From: Bacteroidaceae bacterium
GTDB taxonomy: Bacteria; Bacteroidota; Bacteroidia; Bacteroidales; Bacteroidaceae
Length of the DNA stretch: 64,000 nucleotides
NCBI GenBank assembly: GCA_017469925.1
Contig: JAFUFK010000016.1
Location: forward strand, 62,001-126,000
Reading direction: 5' to 3'
The position numbers and the translations under genes are program-made. The notes under the pieces are model-generated. The model saw nothing but the letters and a program-made list of their open reading frames with translations. It was not told the DNA's origin and searched no databases. Shown here one piece after another: positions 7,104 to 16,370 of the stretch. Within the stretch, counting starts at the first letter, position 1, and every line of letters starts with the position of its first letter.

Positions 7104-10100
7104 ATGGCAAGAAAATTTGCAGAACGCGCGCGCCTCAACCTCTCGGAGGTAAACAAGGAGGTGCTACGACAGTGGGACGAGGAAGACCTGTTCCACAAGA
7201 GCATAACGGAGCGTGAGGGCTGTCCCTCGTTCATCTTCTTCGAAGGCCCCCCATCGGCTAACGGACACCCGGGCATCCACCATGTGCTGGCCCGCTCGAT
7301 TAAGGACACCTTCTGCCGATTCAAGACGATGAAGGGCTACAAGGTGAACCGCAAGGCCGGTTGGGACACCCACGGACTGCCCGTGGAACTGGGCGTCGAG
7401 AAGGAACTGGGCATCACGAAGGAGGACATCGGCCGGACCATCAGCATCGAGGACTACAACCAGCGCTGTCGCCAGAACGTGATGATGTACACCGGCGAGT
7501 GGGAGGACCTGAGCCACCGTATGGGTTACTGGGTGGACATGGAACACCCCTACATCACGTACGACAATAAGTATATCGAGACGCTCTGGTGGCTGCTGAA
7601 GCAACTCTATGAGAAGGACCTCCTGTACAAGGGCTACACCATACAGCCGTACTCGCCCGCCGCAGGTACGGGCCTCTCGAGCCACGAACTGAACCAGCCC
7701 GGTTGCTACCGCGACGTGAAGGATACGACTGCTACAGTTCAGTTCAAAGTTAACTCTGCACTATGCCCTGTGAACTCTGAACTGGGCTTGCCCATCTACA
7801 TTCTCGCCTGGACGACAACGCCTTGGACATTGCCATCGAACACCGCTTTGTGCGTAGGGCCGAAGATAGACTATGTGGCCGTGAAGGGCCAGAATCCCTA
7901 CACGAAGGAGGAGGCCATCTACATCCTGGCTGAGAGCCGTCTTTCTGCCTATTTCAAGGAGGGTGAGTATGAGGTGCTGGGCCGTTGCACTGGGAATGAC
8001 CTTGTCGGTCTCCACTACGAACAACTCTTCCCCTGGGTACGGCCCTGTGCATTGGAGGACGGCGAGGTGGTGGACAAGTCGGAGGATGCCTTCCGCGTAA
8101 TCCCCGGCGACTACGTGACCACGGAGGACGGTACAGGTATCGTGCACATCGCACCGACGTTTGGTGCCGACGACGCCAAGGTGGCTAAGGACGCAGGCGT
8201 GCCATCGCTCTTTGTTATCGACAAGGCTGGCGACACTCGTCCCATGGTGGACTTTACGGGTAAGTATTTCGTAAGGGAAGATATGGACAAGCGCTTCATA
8301 GACGTTTGCGTACGAGATAGTTACTGGCGTCACGCTGGAGATTTTGTTAAGAACGCCTACGACCCCAAGTACGCCGGCCTCGACGAGAAGGAACTGGCGA
8401 AGACCGAGGACCTGAACATCGTCCTCTGCATGGAGATGAAGCAGGAGGGTACGGCCTTCAAGATTGAGAAGCACGTGCACAACTATCCCCACTGCTGGCG
8501 TACCGACAAGCCTGTGCTCTACTACCCGCTGGACTCGTGGTTCATCCGTTCGACGGCTGCCAAGGAGCGCATGATGGAACTGAACCAGACCATCAACTGG
8601 AAGCCCGAATCGACGGGCACGGGACGCTTCGGCAAGTGGCTGGAGAACCTGAACGACTGGAACCTCAGCCGCTCGCGCTACTGGGGCACGCCGTTGCCCA
8701 TCTGGCGCAATCGCGAGACTCGCGAGGAGGTGTGCATCGGTTCGGTGGAAGAACTGTACAACGAGATAGAGAAGTCGGTGGCTGCCGGTGTGATGCCCAG
8801 CAACCCGCTGAAGGAGCGTGGCTTCGTGCCCGGCGACATGTCGCAGGAGAACTACGACCGCATCGACCTGCATCGTCCCTACGTCGATCAGATTTGGCTC
8901 GTGGGCGAGAGCGGTGCCGTGCTGAAGCGCGAACTCGACCTCATCGACGTATGGTTCGACTCGGGCGCCATGCCGTATGCCCAGATACATTACCCCTTCG
9001 AGAACAAGGAGGCACTGGACAACCGTACGGCCTATCCCGCCGACTTCATCGCTGAGGGCGTTGACCAGACGCGTGGATGGTTCTTTACCCTGCACGCCAT
9101 CGCCACGATGGTCTTCGACTCGGTGGCTTATAAGGCCGTCATCTCGAACGGACTCGTGCTGGACAAGAATGGCATGAAGATGTCGAAGCGACTGGGCAAT
9201 GCCGTTGACCCCTTCGGCGCCATCGAGAACTATGGTTCGGACGCCGTACGTTGGTACATGATTACCAACTCGCAGCCCTGGGACAACCTGAAGTTCGACG
9301 AAGAAGGCGTCCGGGAAGTCACCCGCTCGTTCTTCGGCAAACTGTTCCAGACCTATTCGTTCCTGACGATGTATGCCAACGTCGATGGCTGGTGCTACGA
9401 GGAGGCCGACGTGCCCATGACCCAGCGCCCGGAGATGGACCGCTGGATACTGTCGGAACTGAACTCGCTGGTGCGTGAGGTAAATAACTGCTACGAGGAG
9501 TACGAACCCACACGCGCAGGCCGACTCATCCAGTCGTTTGTCGTCGATAACGTGTCGAACTGGTTCGTGCGCCTCTCGCGTAAACGTTTCTGGGGCTCGG
9601 CCATGAGTATCGACAAACTCTCGGCCTACCAGACCCTTTATACCTGTCTGGAGACCGTGGCCAAACTGATGGCACCTATCGCTCCCTACTATGCCGACCG
9701 CCTCTATCGCGACCTGACGGAAGCAACCGGGCGGGGCGAGGCCGTGAGCGTACACCTTAGCCAGTTCCCTGTGGCCGACGATAGCAAGATAGACAAGGAG
9801 CAGGAGAGTCGTATGAAGCTGGCCCAGCAGATTACGTCGATGGTGCTGTCGCTTCGCAAGAAGGAGCAAATCATCGTGCGCCAGCCGTTGCAGAAGATTG
9901 CCATTCCGGCCGTAGATCCCGACCAGCAACTGCGCATCGAGGCCATGAAGCAACTCATCCTGGACGAGGTGAACGTCAAGGAACTAGAGTTTGTGGAGGG
10001 CGCTGGCATCCTGGTGAAGAAGGTGAAGTGCAACTTCCGCACCATGGGTAAGAAGTTTGGCAAACTGATGAAGAGCGTCAACCAGGCCGTCATGGCCCTG

Positions 10101-10535
10101 ACGCAGGATCAGATTGCGGAACTGGAGCGGCAAGGTAACCTGAATGTTACGCTCGACACGGGCGACGTAGCCCTTATCGAGGCCGAAGACATTGAAATCT
10201 ACAGCGAGGACATCCCCGGCTGGACGGTGGCCAACGACGGTTCGCTGACCGTGGCGCTGGACATCACCGTCACCGAGGACCTGAAGAACGAGGGCGTGGC
10301 CCGCGAACTGGTGAAACGCATACAGAACCTGCGCAAGGAGAGCGGTTTCGAGATAACCGACCGCATCGACATCGAACTCGAGCATCGGCCCGAGACCGAC
10401 AAGGCCGTCAGTCAGTTCCGCGAATACATCTGCAACCAAGTCTTGGCCAACAGCCTGACACTGGTGGACAAGGTGGCTGAACCCACGGAACTCGACTTCG
10501 AGGATTACAAGGTAAATGTCAACATAAAAAGATAA
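7104..10535 (+). CDS. ileS: Isoleucyl-tRNA synthetase
   Basis: 1143-residue class I synthetase charging tRNA-Ile. The ATP motif is P-P-S-A-N-G-H-P-G-I-H-H (HIGH variant) near residue 50. The editing domain holds W-T-T-T-P-W-T-L-P-S near residue 231. The second ATP loop reads K-M-S-K-R near residue 693. The length fits the longer eukaryote-like form common in Bacteroidetes, without an obvious zinc-finger C-terminus. Just before W-T-T-T-P-W, residues about 211-227 (Q-F-K-V-N-S-A-L-C-P-V-N-S-E-L) are coded by seven 7-bp repeat units and look foreign to the family. It is followed by the DksA-like gene after five bases. Confidence 0.96.
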   Translation: MARKFAERARLNLSEVNKEVLRQWDEEDLFHKSITEREGCPSFIFFEGPPSANGHPGIHHVLARSIKDTFCRFKTMKGYKVNRKAGWDTHGLPVELGVEKELGITKEDIGRTISIEDYNQRCRQNVMMYTGEWEDLSHRMGYWVDMEHPYITYDNKYIETLWWLLKQLYEKDLLYKGYTIQPYSPAAGTGLSSHELNQPGCYRDVKDTTATVQFKVNSALCPVNSELGLPIYILAWTTTPWTLPSNTALCVGPKIDYVAVKGQNPYTKEEAIYILAESRLSAYFKEGEYEVLGRCTGNDLVGLHYEQLFPWVRPCALEDGEVVDKSEDAFRVIPGDYVTTEDGTGIVHIAPTFGADDAKVAKDAGVPSLFVIDKAGDTRPMVDFTGKYFVREDMDKRFIDVCVRDSYWRHAGDFVKNAYDPKYAGLDEKELAKTEDLNIVLCMEMKQEGTAFKIEKHVHNYPHCWRTDKPVLYYPLDSWFIRSTAAKERMMELNQTINWKPESTGTGRFGKWLENLNDWNLSRSRYWGTPLPIWRNRETREEVCIGSVEELYNEIEKSVAAGVMPSNPLKERGFVPGDMSQENYDRIDLHRPYVDQIWLVGESGAVLKRELDLIDVWFDSGAMPYAQIHYPFENKEALDNRTAYPADFIAEGVDQTRGWFFTLHAIATMVFDSVAYKAVISNGLVLDKNGMKMSKRLGNAVDPFGAIENYGSDAVRWYMITNSQPWDNLKFDEEGVREVTRSFFGKLFQTYSFLTMYANVDGWCYEEADVPMTQRPEMDRWILSELNSLVREVNNCYEEYEPTRAGRLIQSFVVDNVSNWFVRLSRKRFWGSAMSIDKLSAYQTLYTCLETVAKLMAPIAPYYADRLYRDLTEATGRGEAVSVHLSQFPVADDSKIDKEQESRMKLAQQITSMVLSLRKKEQIIVRQPLQKIAIPAVDPDQQLRIEAMKQLILDEVNVKELEFVEGAGILVKKVKCNFRTMGKKFGKLMKSVNQAVMALTQDQIAELERQGNLNVTLDTGDVALIEAEDIEIYSEDIPGWTVANDGSLTVALDITVTEDLKNEGVARELVKRIQNLRKESGFEITDRIDIELEHRPETDKAVSQFREYICNQVLANSLTLVDKVAEPTELDFEDYKVNVNIKR
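7734..7783 (+). repeat. 7-bp tandem repeat inside ileS
   Basis: Seven degenerate heptamers (ACAGTTC, AGTTCAA, AGTTAAC, TCTGCAC, TATGCCC, TGTGAAC, TCTGAAC) lie in frame in the editing domain of ileS. Confidence 0.75.
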
Positions 10536-10540
10536 ACGTA

Positions 10541-10918
10541 ATGGAAGAAAAAACGCGTTACACAGACGAGGAACTCGAGGAGTTCCGTGCCATCATTCTG
10601 GAGAAGCTGGAGCTGACTAAACGCGACTACAAGAAGGCCATGGACGAACTTTCGAAGGGAAACGAGAACGGAGTCGATGACACGTCGCCCACGTTCCACG
10701 CCCTGGAGGAGGGTAGCGAGGCACAGAGCAAGTCGCAACTGATACAGTTGGCTGCCCGCAGCCAGAAGTTTATCCAGGGGTTGCAGGCCGCTCTTGTGCG
10801 CATCGACAACAAGACGTATGGCATCTGTCGCGAGACGGGAAAACTGATTCCCAAGGAGCGCTTGCGTGCCGTTCCGCATGCCACACTTAGCATCGAAGCC
10901 AAGAACAGCAGACGATAG
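10541..10918 (+). CDS. DksA/TraR-family protein with degenerate zinc finger
   Basis: 125 residues, with an acidic coiled-coil-like N-terminal half and the C-terminal Y-G-I-C-R-E-T-G-K-L-I-P-K-E-R-L then P-H-A-T-L-S-I. The backbone fits the DksA/TraR zinc-finger module, which usually reads C-x-x-C-G at the first pair and C-x-x-C at the second. Here only one of the four cysteines (in G-I-C-R) remains; the others are T, S and A. Family members bind RNA polymerase through the secondary channel and modulate initiation. The Cys-poor form is common in Bacteroidetes, so zinc is probably not bound. It lies five bases after ileS and twelve before lspA. Confidence 0.85.
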   Translation: MEEKTRYTDEELEEFRAIILEKLELTKRDYKKAMDELSKGNENGVDDTSPTFHALEEGSEAQSKSQLIQLAARSQKFIQGLQAALVRIDNKTYGICRETGKLIPKERLRAVPHATLSIEAKNSRR

Positions 10919-10930
10919 CCAGTCGGGAAA

Positions 10931-11554
10931 ATGATGAGACGCAGAAAACTTCAGGCCGTCGTGGCCCTTTTGCTCTTCGTGGGTATTATTGCCATCGATC
11001 AGGCCATAAAGATTGCCGTCAAGACGGGGATGTACCTCCACGAGGCCATCCACGTGACGGACTGGTTCTACTTGCTCTTTACCGAGAACAACGGCATGGC
11101 CTTCGGCTGGGAATTCTTCGACAAGTTCCTGCTCACGTCGTTCCGCATCATCTTCGTAGTGCTGATAGCCATATACATGTGTAAGGCTATTCGGCGAGGC
11201 ATGTCGTGGGGCTATCTGGTGTGTCTGTCGTTCATCGTTGCAGGCGCTGCGGGCAACATCATCGACTGTGTCTTCTACGGACTGATATTCAACAACCCTC
11301 CCGCCCCAATGACGGCCGAGTTCGTGTCGTGGGGCACGGGTTACAGTTCGCTCTTCCACGGGCGAGTGGTGGATATGTTCTACTTCCCCTTGGTCGAGTG
11401 GGACTGGCCCTCGTGGCTTCCCCTCCTGGGCGGGGAGCACTTCATCTTCTTCAGCCCCATCTTCAACTTTGCCGATGCTGCCATCTCGTGCGGCATCATC
11501 GCCTTGCTCCTGTTCTATCGCAACCGCCTATTCGTGGAGAATGAGAAGTCGTAA
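10931..11554 (+). CDS. lspA: Lipoprotein signal peptidase (signal peptidase II)
   Basis: 207 residues, four membrane segments. It cleaves the signal peptide of diacylglyceryl prolipoproteins in the inner membrane. The catalytic aspartates are in G-N-I-I-D-C and F-N-F-A-D-A-A-I-S. The protein is longer than the ~165-residue proteobacterial form because of a loop of about 45 residues between the two motifs (around V-D-M-F-Y-F-P-L), a usual Bacteroidetes feature. Start ATG at 10931; a second ATG follows directly. The stop lies 14 bases inside the next lipoprotein gene. Its placement before a lipoprotein gene is fitting. Confidence 0.95.
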   Translation: MMRRRKLQAVVALLLFVGIIAIDQAIKIAVKTGMYLHEAIHVTDWFYLLFTENNGMAFGWEFFDKFLLTSFRIIFVVLIAIYMCKAIRRGMSWGYLVCLSFIVAGAAGNIIDCVFYGLIFNNPPAPMTAEFVSWGTGYSSLFHGRVVDMFYFPLVEWDWPSWLPLLGGEHFIFFSPIFNFADAAISCGIIALLLFYRNRLFVENEKS

Positions 11555-12521
11555 GCCTGGCATCTTACCCCTTATCTTTTACATCCTGCTATTGGTAGGT
11601 TGCAGTGTTGACCTGCCATCTTACGTGATTTCACAAGGCAAGATGGAACGAATACTTTACGACTATCACATTGCACAAGGCATGGCCGAGGCACAGGGGG
11701 GCGACGTGCAGGAGAACCGCTATCTCTACGTGCAGAAGGTATTTGAGAAATACCACGTTACGGAGGCCCAGTTCGACACCTCGATGGTGTGGTACTCGGG
11801 CCACGCTTCGCATCTGGAGGAGATGTATGCCCACATCGAAGCACGTCTGGAACGTGAGTCGTTCGATGCCGGACTGAACATCCCCGAAGAGGACAAGTTC
11901 GCCCGCTTCACGGCCGAGGGCGATACGGCCAATATCTGGCAGGGTAGGGACATGATTTTCCTGCAAGGTAACCGGGAACAGAACCTCTATACCCTCGTCA
12001 TGCCTGCCGATACGTCGTTCCACAAGGGCGACTACTTCATGCTTCGTTTCAGCAACCGCTTTGTTGTGCAGGACAATCAGCGCGAGGCGTACGTCCTGAT
12101 GCAAATCCGTTACGACAACGATTCTGTGGTTTCGGGTACCATCATGATGAATGGCGACTACGACATCACGTTGAATATCCCGCAGGAAAAGGTGTTGCCA
12201 GACCGCGAAATCCGTAGTCTCTCATGTACCTTCTACTACTCGTTCAACGAGGATGCGGAGGATGCCTTCCGTCTGTGGATGGTAAGCAAGCCCGTCTTGC
12301 TTCGCTATCATGCAGCGCAAAAACAGACCGAAGAATTGTCCGACACAACTGAAACGGACACCCTCGGCAATGTCGTTCGGCCCCAGAAACCGCGTGGCGA
12401 ACGAATTACACCCGAGGAGTTCCGCTCGAACCAGCAAGTCGATAGGAAGATAAACGTGGTGGAGAAACGCCGTGTCGTCCTGCCCCAACAGGGAACGGTG
12501 CGTAGGAGGCCGATGAGATGA
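11541..12521 (+). CDS. DUF4296-type lipoprotein
   Basis: 326 residues from the ATG at 11541. I prefer this start over an upstream in-frame one because it gives a clean lipoprotein signal (R-K-P-G-I-L-P-L-I-F-Y-I-L-L-L-V-G-C). The segment I-L-Y-D-Y-H-I-A-Q-G-M-A and Y-L-Y-V-Q-K-V-F-E-K-Y-H fits DUF4296, a Bacteroidetes family often found behind lspA. The C-terminal half is less conserved and ends basic (V-L-P-Q-Q-G-T-V-R-R-R). Function unknown; placement on the outer membrane or periplasmic side is inferred from the lipobox. It overlaps lspA by 14 bases and the next small gene by four. Confidence 0.87.
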   Translation: MRSRKPGILPLIFYILLLVGCSVDLPSYVISQGKMERILYDYHIAQGMAEAQGGDVQENRYLYVQKVFEKYHVTEAQFDTSMVWYSGHASHLEEMYAHIEARLERESFDAGLNIPEEDKFARFTAEGDTANIWQGRDMIFLQGNREQNLYTLVMPADTSFHKGDYFMLRFSNRFVVQDNQREAYVLMQIRYDNDSVVSGTIMMNGDYDITLNIPQEKVLPDREIRSLSCTFYYSFNEDAEDAFRLWMVSKPVLLRYHAAQKQTEELSDTTETDTLGNVVRPQKPRGERITPEEFRSNQQVDRKINVVEKRRVVLPQQGTVRRRPMR

Positions 12522-12718
12522 AGACCAGGAAGTTAGGATACCATCACCTCGTACTTCCCGATGGAAGTCGGCATGACATGGTCGTGGTAGAGGTGGACGA
12601 AGAAGGACGTTACCTGTCGCACCACCCGCTGGAGGGCGAAGAACCTTTCGTCGAGTGGGTTGGAGGTGAGTTTCGCATCATGAATGATAAACGATGTAAT
12701 TATGGAATGGATAGCTAA
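12518..12718 (+). CDS. Small conserved-looking protein
   Basis: 66 residues, no signal peptide. It reads L-P-D-G-S-R-H-D-M-V-V-V-E-V-D and H-H-P-L-E-G-E-E-P-F-V-E-W, which could form a small beta sheet. It starts inside the preceding gene (ATGA) and its last codons overlap the aldo/keto reductase start, so it is likely real and coupled. I do not recognise the family. Confidence 0.7.
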   Translation: MKTRKLGYHHLVLPDGSRHDMVVVEVDEEGRYLSHHPLEGEEPFVEWVGGEFRIMNDKRCNYGMDS

Positions 12719-13643
12719 CGAGCATCGCTACGATGCCATGCAGTATGCGCGTTGCGGGCGCAGCGGCGTCTTATTGCCAAAAGTCTCATTGGGCTTTTGG
12801 CACAACTTCGGAGCAGTGGACGACTTCGAGCGTTGCCGAGAAATCATGCGCTATGCCTTCGACCAAGGTATCACCCATTTCGACCTTGCCAATAACTACG
12901 GGCCTCCATATGGTTCGGCAGAGCAGACGTTTGGCCGGCTGATGGACGAAGACTTCCGTCCCTATCGTGACGAGATGTTCATCGCCACAAAGGCGGGGTA
13001 CGATATGTGGCCTGGCCCCTATGGGAACTGGGGCTCGCGTAAGTACCTTATGGCCTCGCTCGACCAATCCCTGGGGCGTATGCACCTCGACTATGTCGAC
13101 CTTTTCTATAGCCATCGTTTCGACCCCCATACACCGCTCGAAGAGACCCTGCAAGCTCTGGTCGATATCGTGCGCAGTGGCAAGGCGCTCTATGTCGGCA
13201 TCAGTCGTTGGCCACTTGAGGCCACTCGCTTTGCTTTCCGCTATCTTCGTGAACGCGACGTTCCCTGTCTCATTTATCAGGGGCGCATCAACCTGCTCGA
13301 CCGTGCCCCCATAGAGGAAGGCATACTTGACCTTTGTCGAGAAGAGGGCGTCGGCTTCATCTCCTTCTCTCCTCTGGCTCAGGGCTTGCTTACCGACCGC
13401 TATCTTAATGGTATCCCGGAGGGCTCACGCATGTCAAAGGGTAAGTTCCTACGTCCCGAAATGCTTACTGACGAAGTGTTGCAGAAGATTCGACAATATA
13501 ATACCGAGGCCCAGACCGAAGGGCTGAGCCTGGCAGAATACGCTTTGGCTTGGATTCTTCGGCAGCCAGGCGTTACAAGTGTGCTTGTTGGTGCCAGTTC
13601 CACAGGTCAATTGGAGCGGAACTTAGCATGCATAAAGTCGTAA
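12702..13643 (+). CDS. Aldo/keto reductase, YghZ-like
   Basis: 313 residues from ATG 12702. This start is chosen because related proteins begin M-E-x-I-A-N-E-x-R-Y. An alternative ATG at 12684 would add six residues. The AKR fold is visible: F-D-L-A-N-N-Y-G-P-P catalytic Asp/Tyr region, a lysine in A-T-K-A-G-Y, L-D-Y-V-D-L-F-Y-S-H-R, and the NADPH end V-L-V-G-A-S-S. Homologues reduce small aldehydes such as L-glyceraldehyde 3-phosphate or methylglyoxal. The protein stops 13 residues after A-S-S-T-G-Q, about 15-20 earlier than I expect for the family, so the final helix may be missing. Convergent with rpiB. Confidence 0.88.
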   Translation: MEWIANEHRYDAMQYARCGRSGVLLPKVSLGFWHNFGAVDDFERCREIMRYAFDQGITHFDLANNYGPPYGSAEQTFGRLMDEDFRPYRDEMFIATKAGYDMWPGPYGNWGSRKYLMASLDQSLGRMHLDYVDLFYSHRFDPHTPLEETLQALVDIVRSGKALYVGISRWPLEATRFAFRYLRERDVPCLIYQGRINLLDRAPIEEGILDLCREEGVGFISFSPLAQGLLTDRYLNGIPEGSRMSKGKFLRPEMLTDEVLQKIRQYNTEAQTEGLSLAEYALAWILRQPGVTSVLVGASSTGQLERNLACIKS

Positions 13644-13669
13644 TAGAATGGGGCGTTTTACCGATTCTC

Positions 13670-14107
13670 TCAGCAGGGAATTTTGTCGATGCGACGTTGG
13701 TGGCGCCCACCCTCAAAGTCTGTGGCGAAGAACTCGTCCATAATCTTGCGAGCCATATCGTTATCGATGAAACGGCCAGGCATGACGAGCACGTTGGCAT
13801 CGTTGTGTTGGCGGATGAGGTGGGCAATTTCAGGAATCCAGCACAGGCCGGCCCGAATTGACTGGTGTTTGTTCAGCGTCATGTTAATGCCCTCGCCACT
13901 TCCGCAGATGGCAATGCCGGGAAAGACCTCGCCACGCTCAATGCCTTCGGCCAGTAGATGCCCGAAGTCGCTGTAGTCACATGAGTCTTCGCTATAAGTT
14001 CCGTAGTCCTTATAGTCCATCCCCTTCTCTTCCAGGTACTGCTTTACGAATTGTTTTAAGGCATAGCCAGCATGATCGCTGGCTATGCCTATTTTCTTGT
14101 TATCCAT
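13670..14107 (-). CDS. rpiB: Ribose 5-phosphate isomerase B
   Basis: 145 residues. It interconverts ribose 5-phosphate and ribulose 5-phosphate. The N-terminal S-D-H-A-G-Y and the catalytic region C-G-S-G-E-G-I-N-M-T-L-N-K-H are present, with the reactive Cys in I-C-G-S-G. The downstream R-A-G-L-C and M-P-G-R-F also fit. The gene starts five bases after the transketolase stop, so the two form a pentose-phosphate operon driven from the promoter at 16180-16211. Confidence 0.95.
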   Translation of the reverse strand: MDNKKIGIASDHAGYALKQFVKQYLEEKGMDYKDYGTYSEDSCDYSDFGHLLAEGIERGEVFPGIAICGSGEGINMTLNKHQSIRAGLCWIPEIAHLIRQHNDANVLVMPGRFIDNDMARKIMDEFFATDFEGGRHQRRIDKIPC

Positions 14108-14112
14108 AATGG

Positions 14113-16137
14113 TTAAAGGATGCTTTTGACTTGCTTGTAAACATTCTCTGCCGTGTAGCCCAGTTTCTCGTCAAGCACTTTGTAGGGAGCAGAAAAACCG
14201 AAACTCTCCAAACCCCAAACCTTGCTTTCGGGAGCGGCGCCGATAAGGAAGCCTTGCAGGTTGACGGGCAGACCTGCGGTCATACCAAAGACCTTAGCTC
14301 CATAGGGAACAACGCTCTGCTGGTACTCGCAGGGCTGGCAACGGAAGACTCCTTCGGAGGGAACGCTGACGATGCGAACCTTTACGCCATCCTGACGCAG
14401 CAACTCGGCTCCGGACACGAGGGTGCTGACTTCACTACCCGTAGCTACGAGAACAACATCGGGCTGCTCGTCGCTTCCGCCCACGATGTAACCGCCCTTG
14501 CGAGCCTGTTCGTAGTCGTTGCCCTCGGGGAGGTTCTGGATGTTCTGGCGGCTGAGGATAAGGGCTGTCGGGGTCTTCGTGTTCTCCATAGCCATTGCCC
14601 AGGCAACGGTCGTTTCCTTGGCATCGGCAGGACGAAGCACGAGCATTGAGTTCTGGCCGTGGTGGTTCTTCAGTTTCTCCATCAGGCGAATCTGTGCCTC
14701 CTGCTCTACGGGCTCATGGGTAGGACCGTCCTCACCTACGCGGAAGGCATCGTGGGTCCAGATGAACTTCACGGGCAGTTCCATCAGGGCAGCCATACGG
14801 ACGGCGGGCTTCATGTAGTCGGAGAATACGAAGAACGTGCCGCAAGCGGGGATGACACCGCCATGCAGAGCCATACCGATGCAGCAGCAAGCCATCGTCA
14901 GTTCGGCCACGCCAGCCTGGAAGAAGGCGCCCGAGAAGTCGCCAGCCTGCAGGGCGTGGGTCTTCTTCAGGAAACCGTCGGTCTTATCCGAGTTCGACAG
15001 GTCGGCCGAGGCGCAAATCATGTTGGGCACCTGCTCGGCTAGCACGCTCAGGGCAGCAGCCGAGGCGTTTCGCGTAGCGTCGTTGTCCTTCTGTACGCAA
15101 GCCGTCCAGTCAATCTTCGGAGCCTTACCGCTGAACCACTCTTCCTGTTGTGCGGCCTTTTCGGGATTGGCCTGTGCCCAGGCCTTCTCTTCGGCATGAC
15201 GTTCGGCGGCAATCTTGCGCAGTTCCTCAGCACGACGGGCGTAGAGGTCCTTTACATCGTCGAATATCTGGAAGGGATTCTCGGGGTCGCCACCCAGTGC
15301 CTTTACGGTGTTCACGTAAGCGTCGCCGCCGAGCGGTGCGCCGTGCGTCTTGCAGTTGCGCTCGTAACTTGTGCCGTCGGCCTTCAGGGCACCCTTACCC
15401 ATGATGCACTTGCCGATAATCAGGGCGGGCTTGCCCTTGACGGCCTTGGCCTTCTCGATGGCCATGCGGATTTGTGCAGCATCGTTTCCATTGATTTCCT
15501 GCACGTCCCAACCCAGGGCACGATACTTGGCAGCGGTATCCTCGTTCATAACCTCCTTTGTTTCAGTAGAAAGCTGAATATCGTTAGAGTCATAGAACAT
15601 GATAAGGTTGTCCAATCCCAGTGTGCCAGCAATGCGAGCTGCACCCTGTGAGATTTCTTCTTGTACACCACCATCCGAGATGTAGGCGTAGATGGTCTCC
15701 TTCTCGAATGTGGGGTTACCCGTGTGGGCGGCCAGGAACTTAGCGGCAATAGCAGCTCCCACGGCAAAAGCATGCCCTTGACCGAGCGGCCCACTGGTGT
15801 TCTCTACGCCACGCGTCGGGTCGAACTCGGGATGGCCCGTTGTGGGCGAGCCCCACTGGCGCAGGTTGGCCAGTTCTTCGAGGCTATACTTGCCGATGAG
15901 GCACAACTGGCTGTAGAGCATGGGAGCCATGTGGCCGGGGTCGAGATAGAAGCGGTCGCGACCGGCCCATGTCGGGCATTCGGGGTCGTAGTTCAGGTAC
16001 TCGCTGTATAGTACGTTGATGAAATCAGCACCACCCATAGCACCGCCTGGGTGACCGCTTTTTGCCTTTTCCACGGCACTTGCAGCCAGGATGCGGATGT
16101 TGTCGGCTGCATGATTCAGAACCTTAATGTCATTCAT
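14113..16137 (-). CDS. tkt: Transketolase
   Basis: 674 residues, normal length. The thiamine diphosphate enzyme moves two-carbon units between ketoses and aldoses in the pentose phosphate pathway. Visible motifs: S-G-H-P-G-G near the N-terminus, G-P-L-G-Q-G-H-A, the ThDP loop I-S-D-G-G-V-Q-E with N-D-I-Q, and D-A-F-R-V-G-E-D-G-P-T-H-E-P in the pyrimidine-binding domain. The C-terminal domain ends with G-L-E-S-F-G-F-S-A-P. Co-transcribed with rpiB. A clear promoter (16180-16211) lies about 43 bases upstream of the start. Confidence 0.97.
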   Translation of the reverse strand: MNDIKVLNHAADNIRILAASAVEKAKSGHPGGAMGGADFINVLYSEYLNYDPECPTWAGRDRFYLDPGHMAPMLYSQLCLIGKYSLEELANLRQWGSPTTGHPEFDPTRGVENTSGPLGQGHAFAVGAAIAAKFLAAHTGNPTFEKETIYAYISDGGVQEEISQGAARIAGTLGLDNLIMFYDSNDIQLSTETKEVMNEDTAAKYRALGWDVQEINGNDAAQIRMAIEKAKAVKGKPALIIGKCIMGKGALKADGTSYERNCKTHGAPLGGDAYVNTVKALGGDPENPFQIFDDVKDLYARRAEELRKIAAERHAEEKAWAQANPEKAAQQEEWFSGKAPKIDWTACVQKDNDATRNASAAALSVLAEQVPNMICASADLSNSDKTDGFLKKTHALQAGDFSGAFFQAGVAELTMACCCIGMALHGGVIPACGTFFVFSDYMKPAVRMAALMELPVKFIWTHDAFRVGEDGPTHEPVEQEAQIRLMEKLKNHHGQNSMLVLRPADAKETTVAWAMAMENTKTPTALILSRQNIQNLPEGNDYEQARKGGYIVGGSDEQPDVVLVATGSEVSTLVSGAELLRQDGVKVRIVSVPSEGVFRCQPCEYQQSVVPYGAKVFGMTAGLPVNLQGFLIGAAPESKVWGLESFGFSAPYKVLDEKLGYTAENVYKQVKSIL

Positions 16138-16179
16138 AGTTTTAGTAAGTTTATGTGTGATTTATTTATATCTTGTTTG

Positions 16180-16211
16180 CAAAGATAATGCAAACTGAGC
16201 GATTTACCAAA
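16180..16211 (-). promoter_or_regulatory. Promoter of tkt-rpiB
   Basis: On the - strand TTTG (16208-16211), 20 bases, TATCTTTG (16180-16187). The remaining 160 bases up to the P5C dehydrogenase start show no clear + strand promoter box. Confidence 0.82.
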
Positions 16212-16370
16212 TTTATTTCGCGAAATCCTATGGGCACCTATCTTCTGTCAAAAGCCAGAGAGGTGGATAGATTTAACAAAAAATAACACTTTCATGGGTG
16301 TCTGTTAGGGATAAAAGTCGTAAATTTACGCATTAAATTAACTAACACAACAAATACAAAGCGTAACGAC

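Noticed and set aside
16250..16370. Promoter directly upstream of pruA
   Set aside because: TAAATTTA at about 16320 resembles a -7 box but lacks the final G, and no TTTG is at the right distance.
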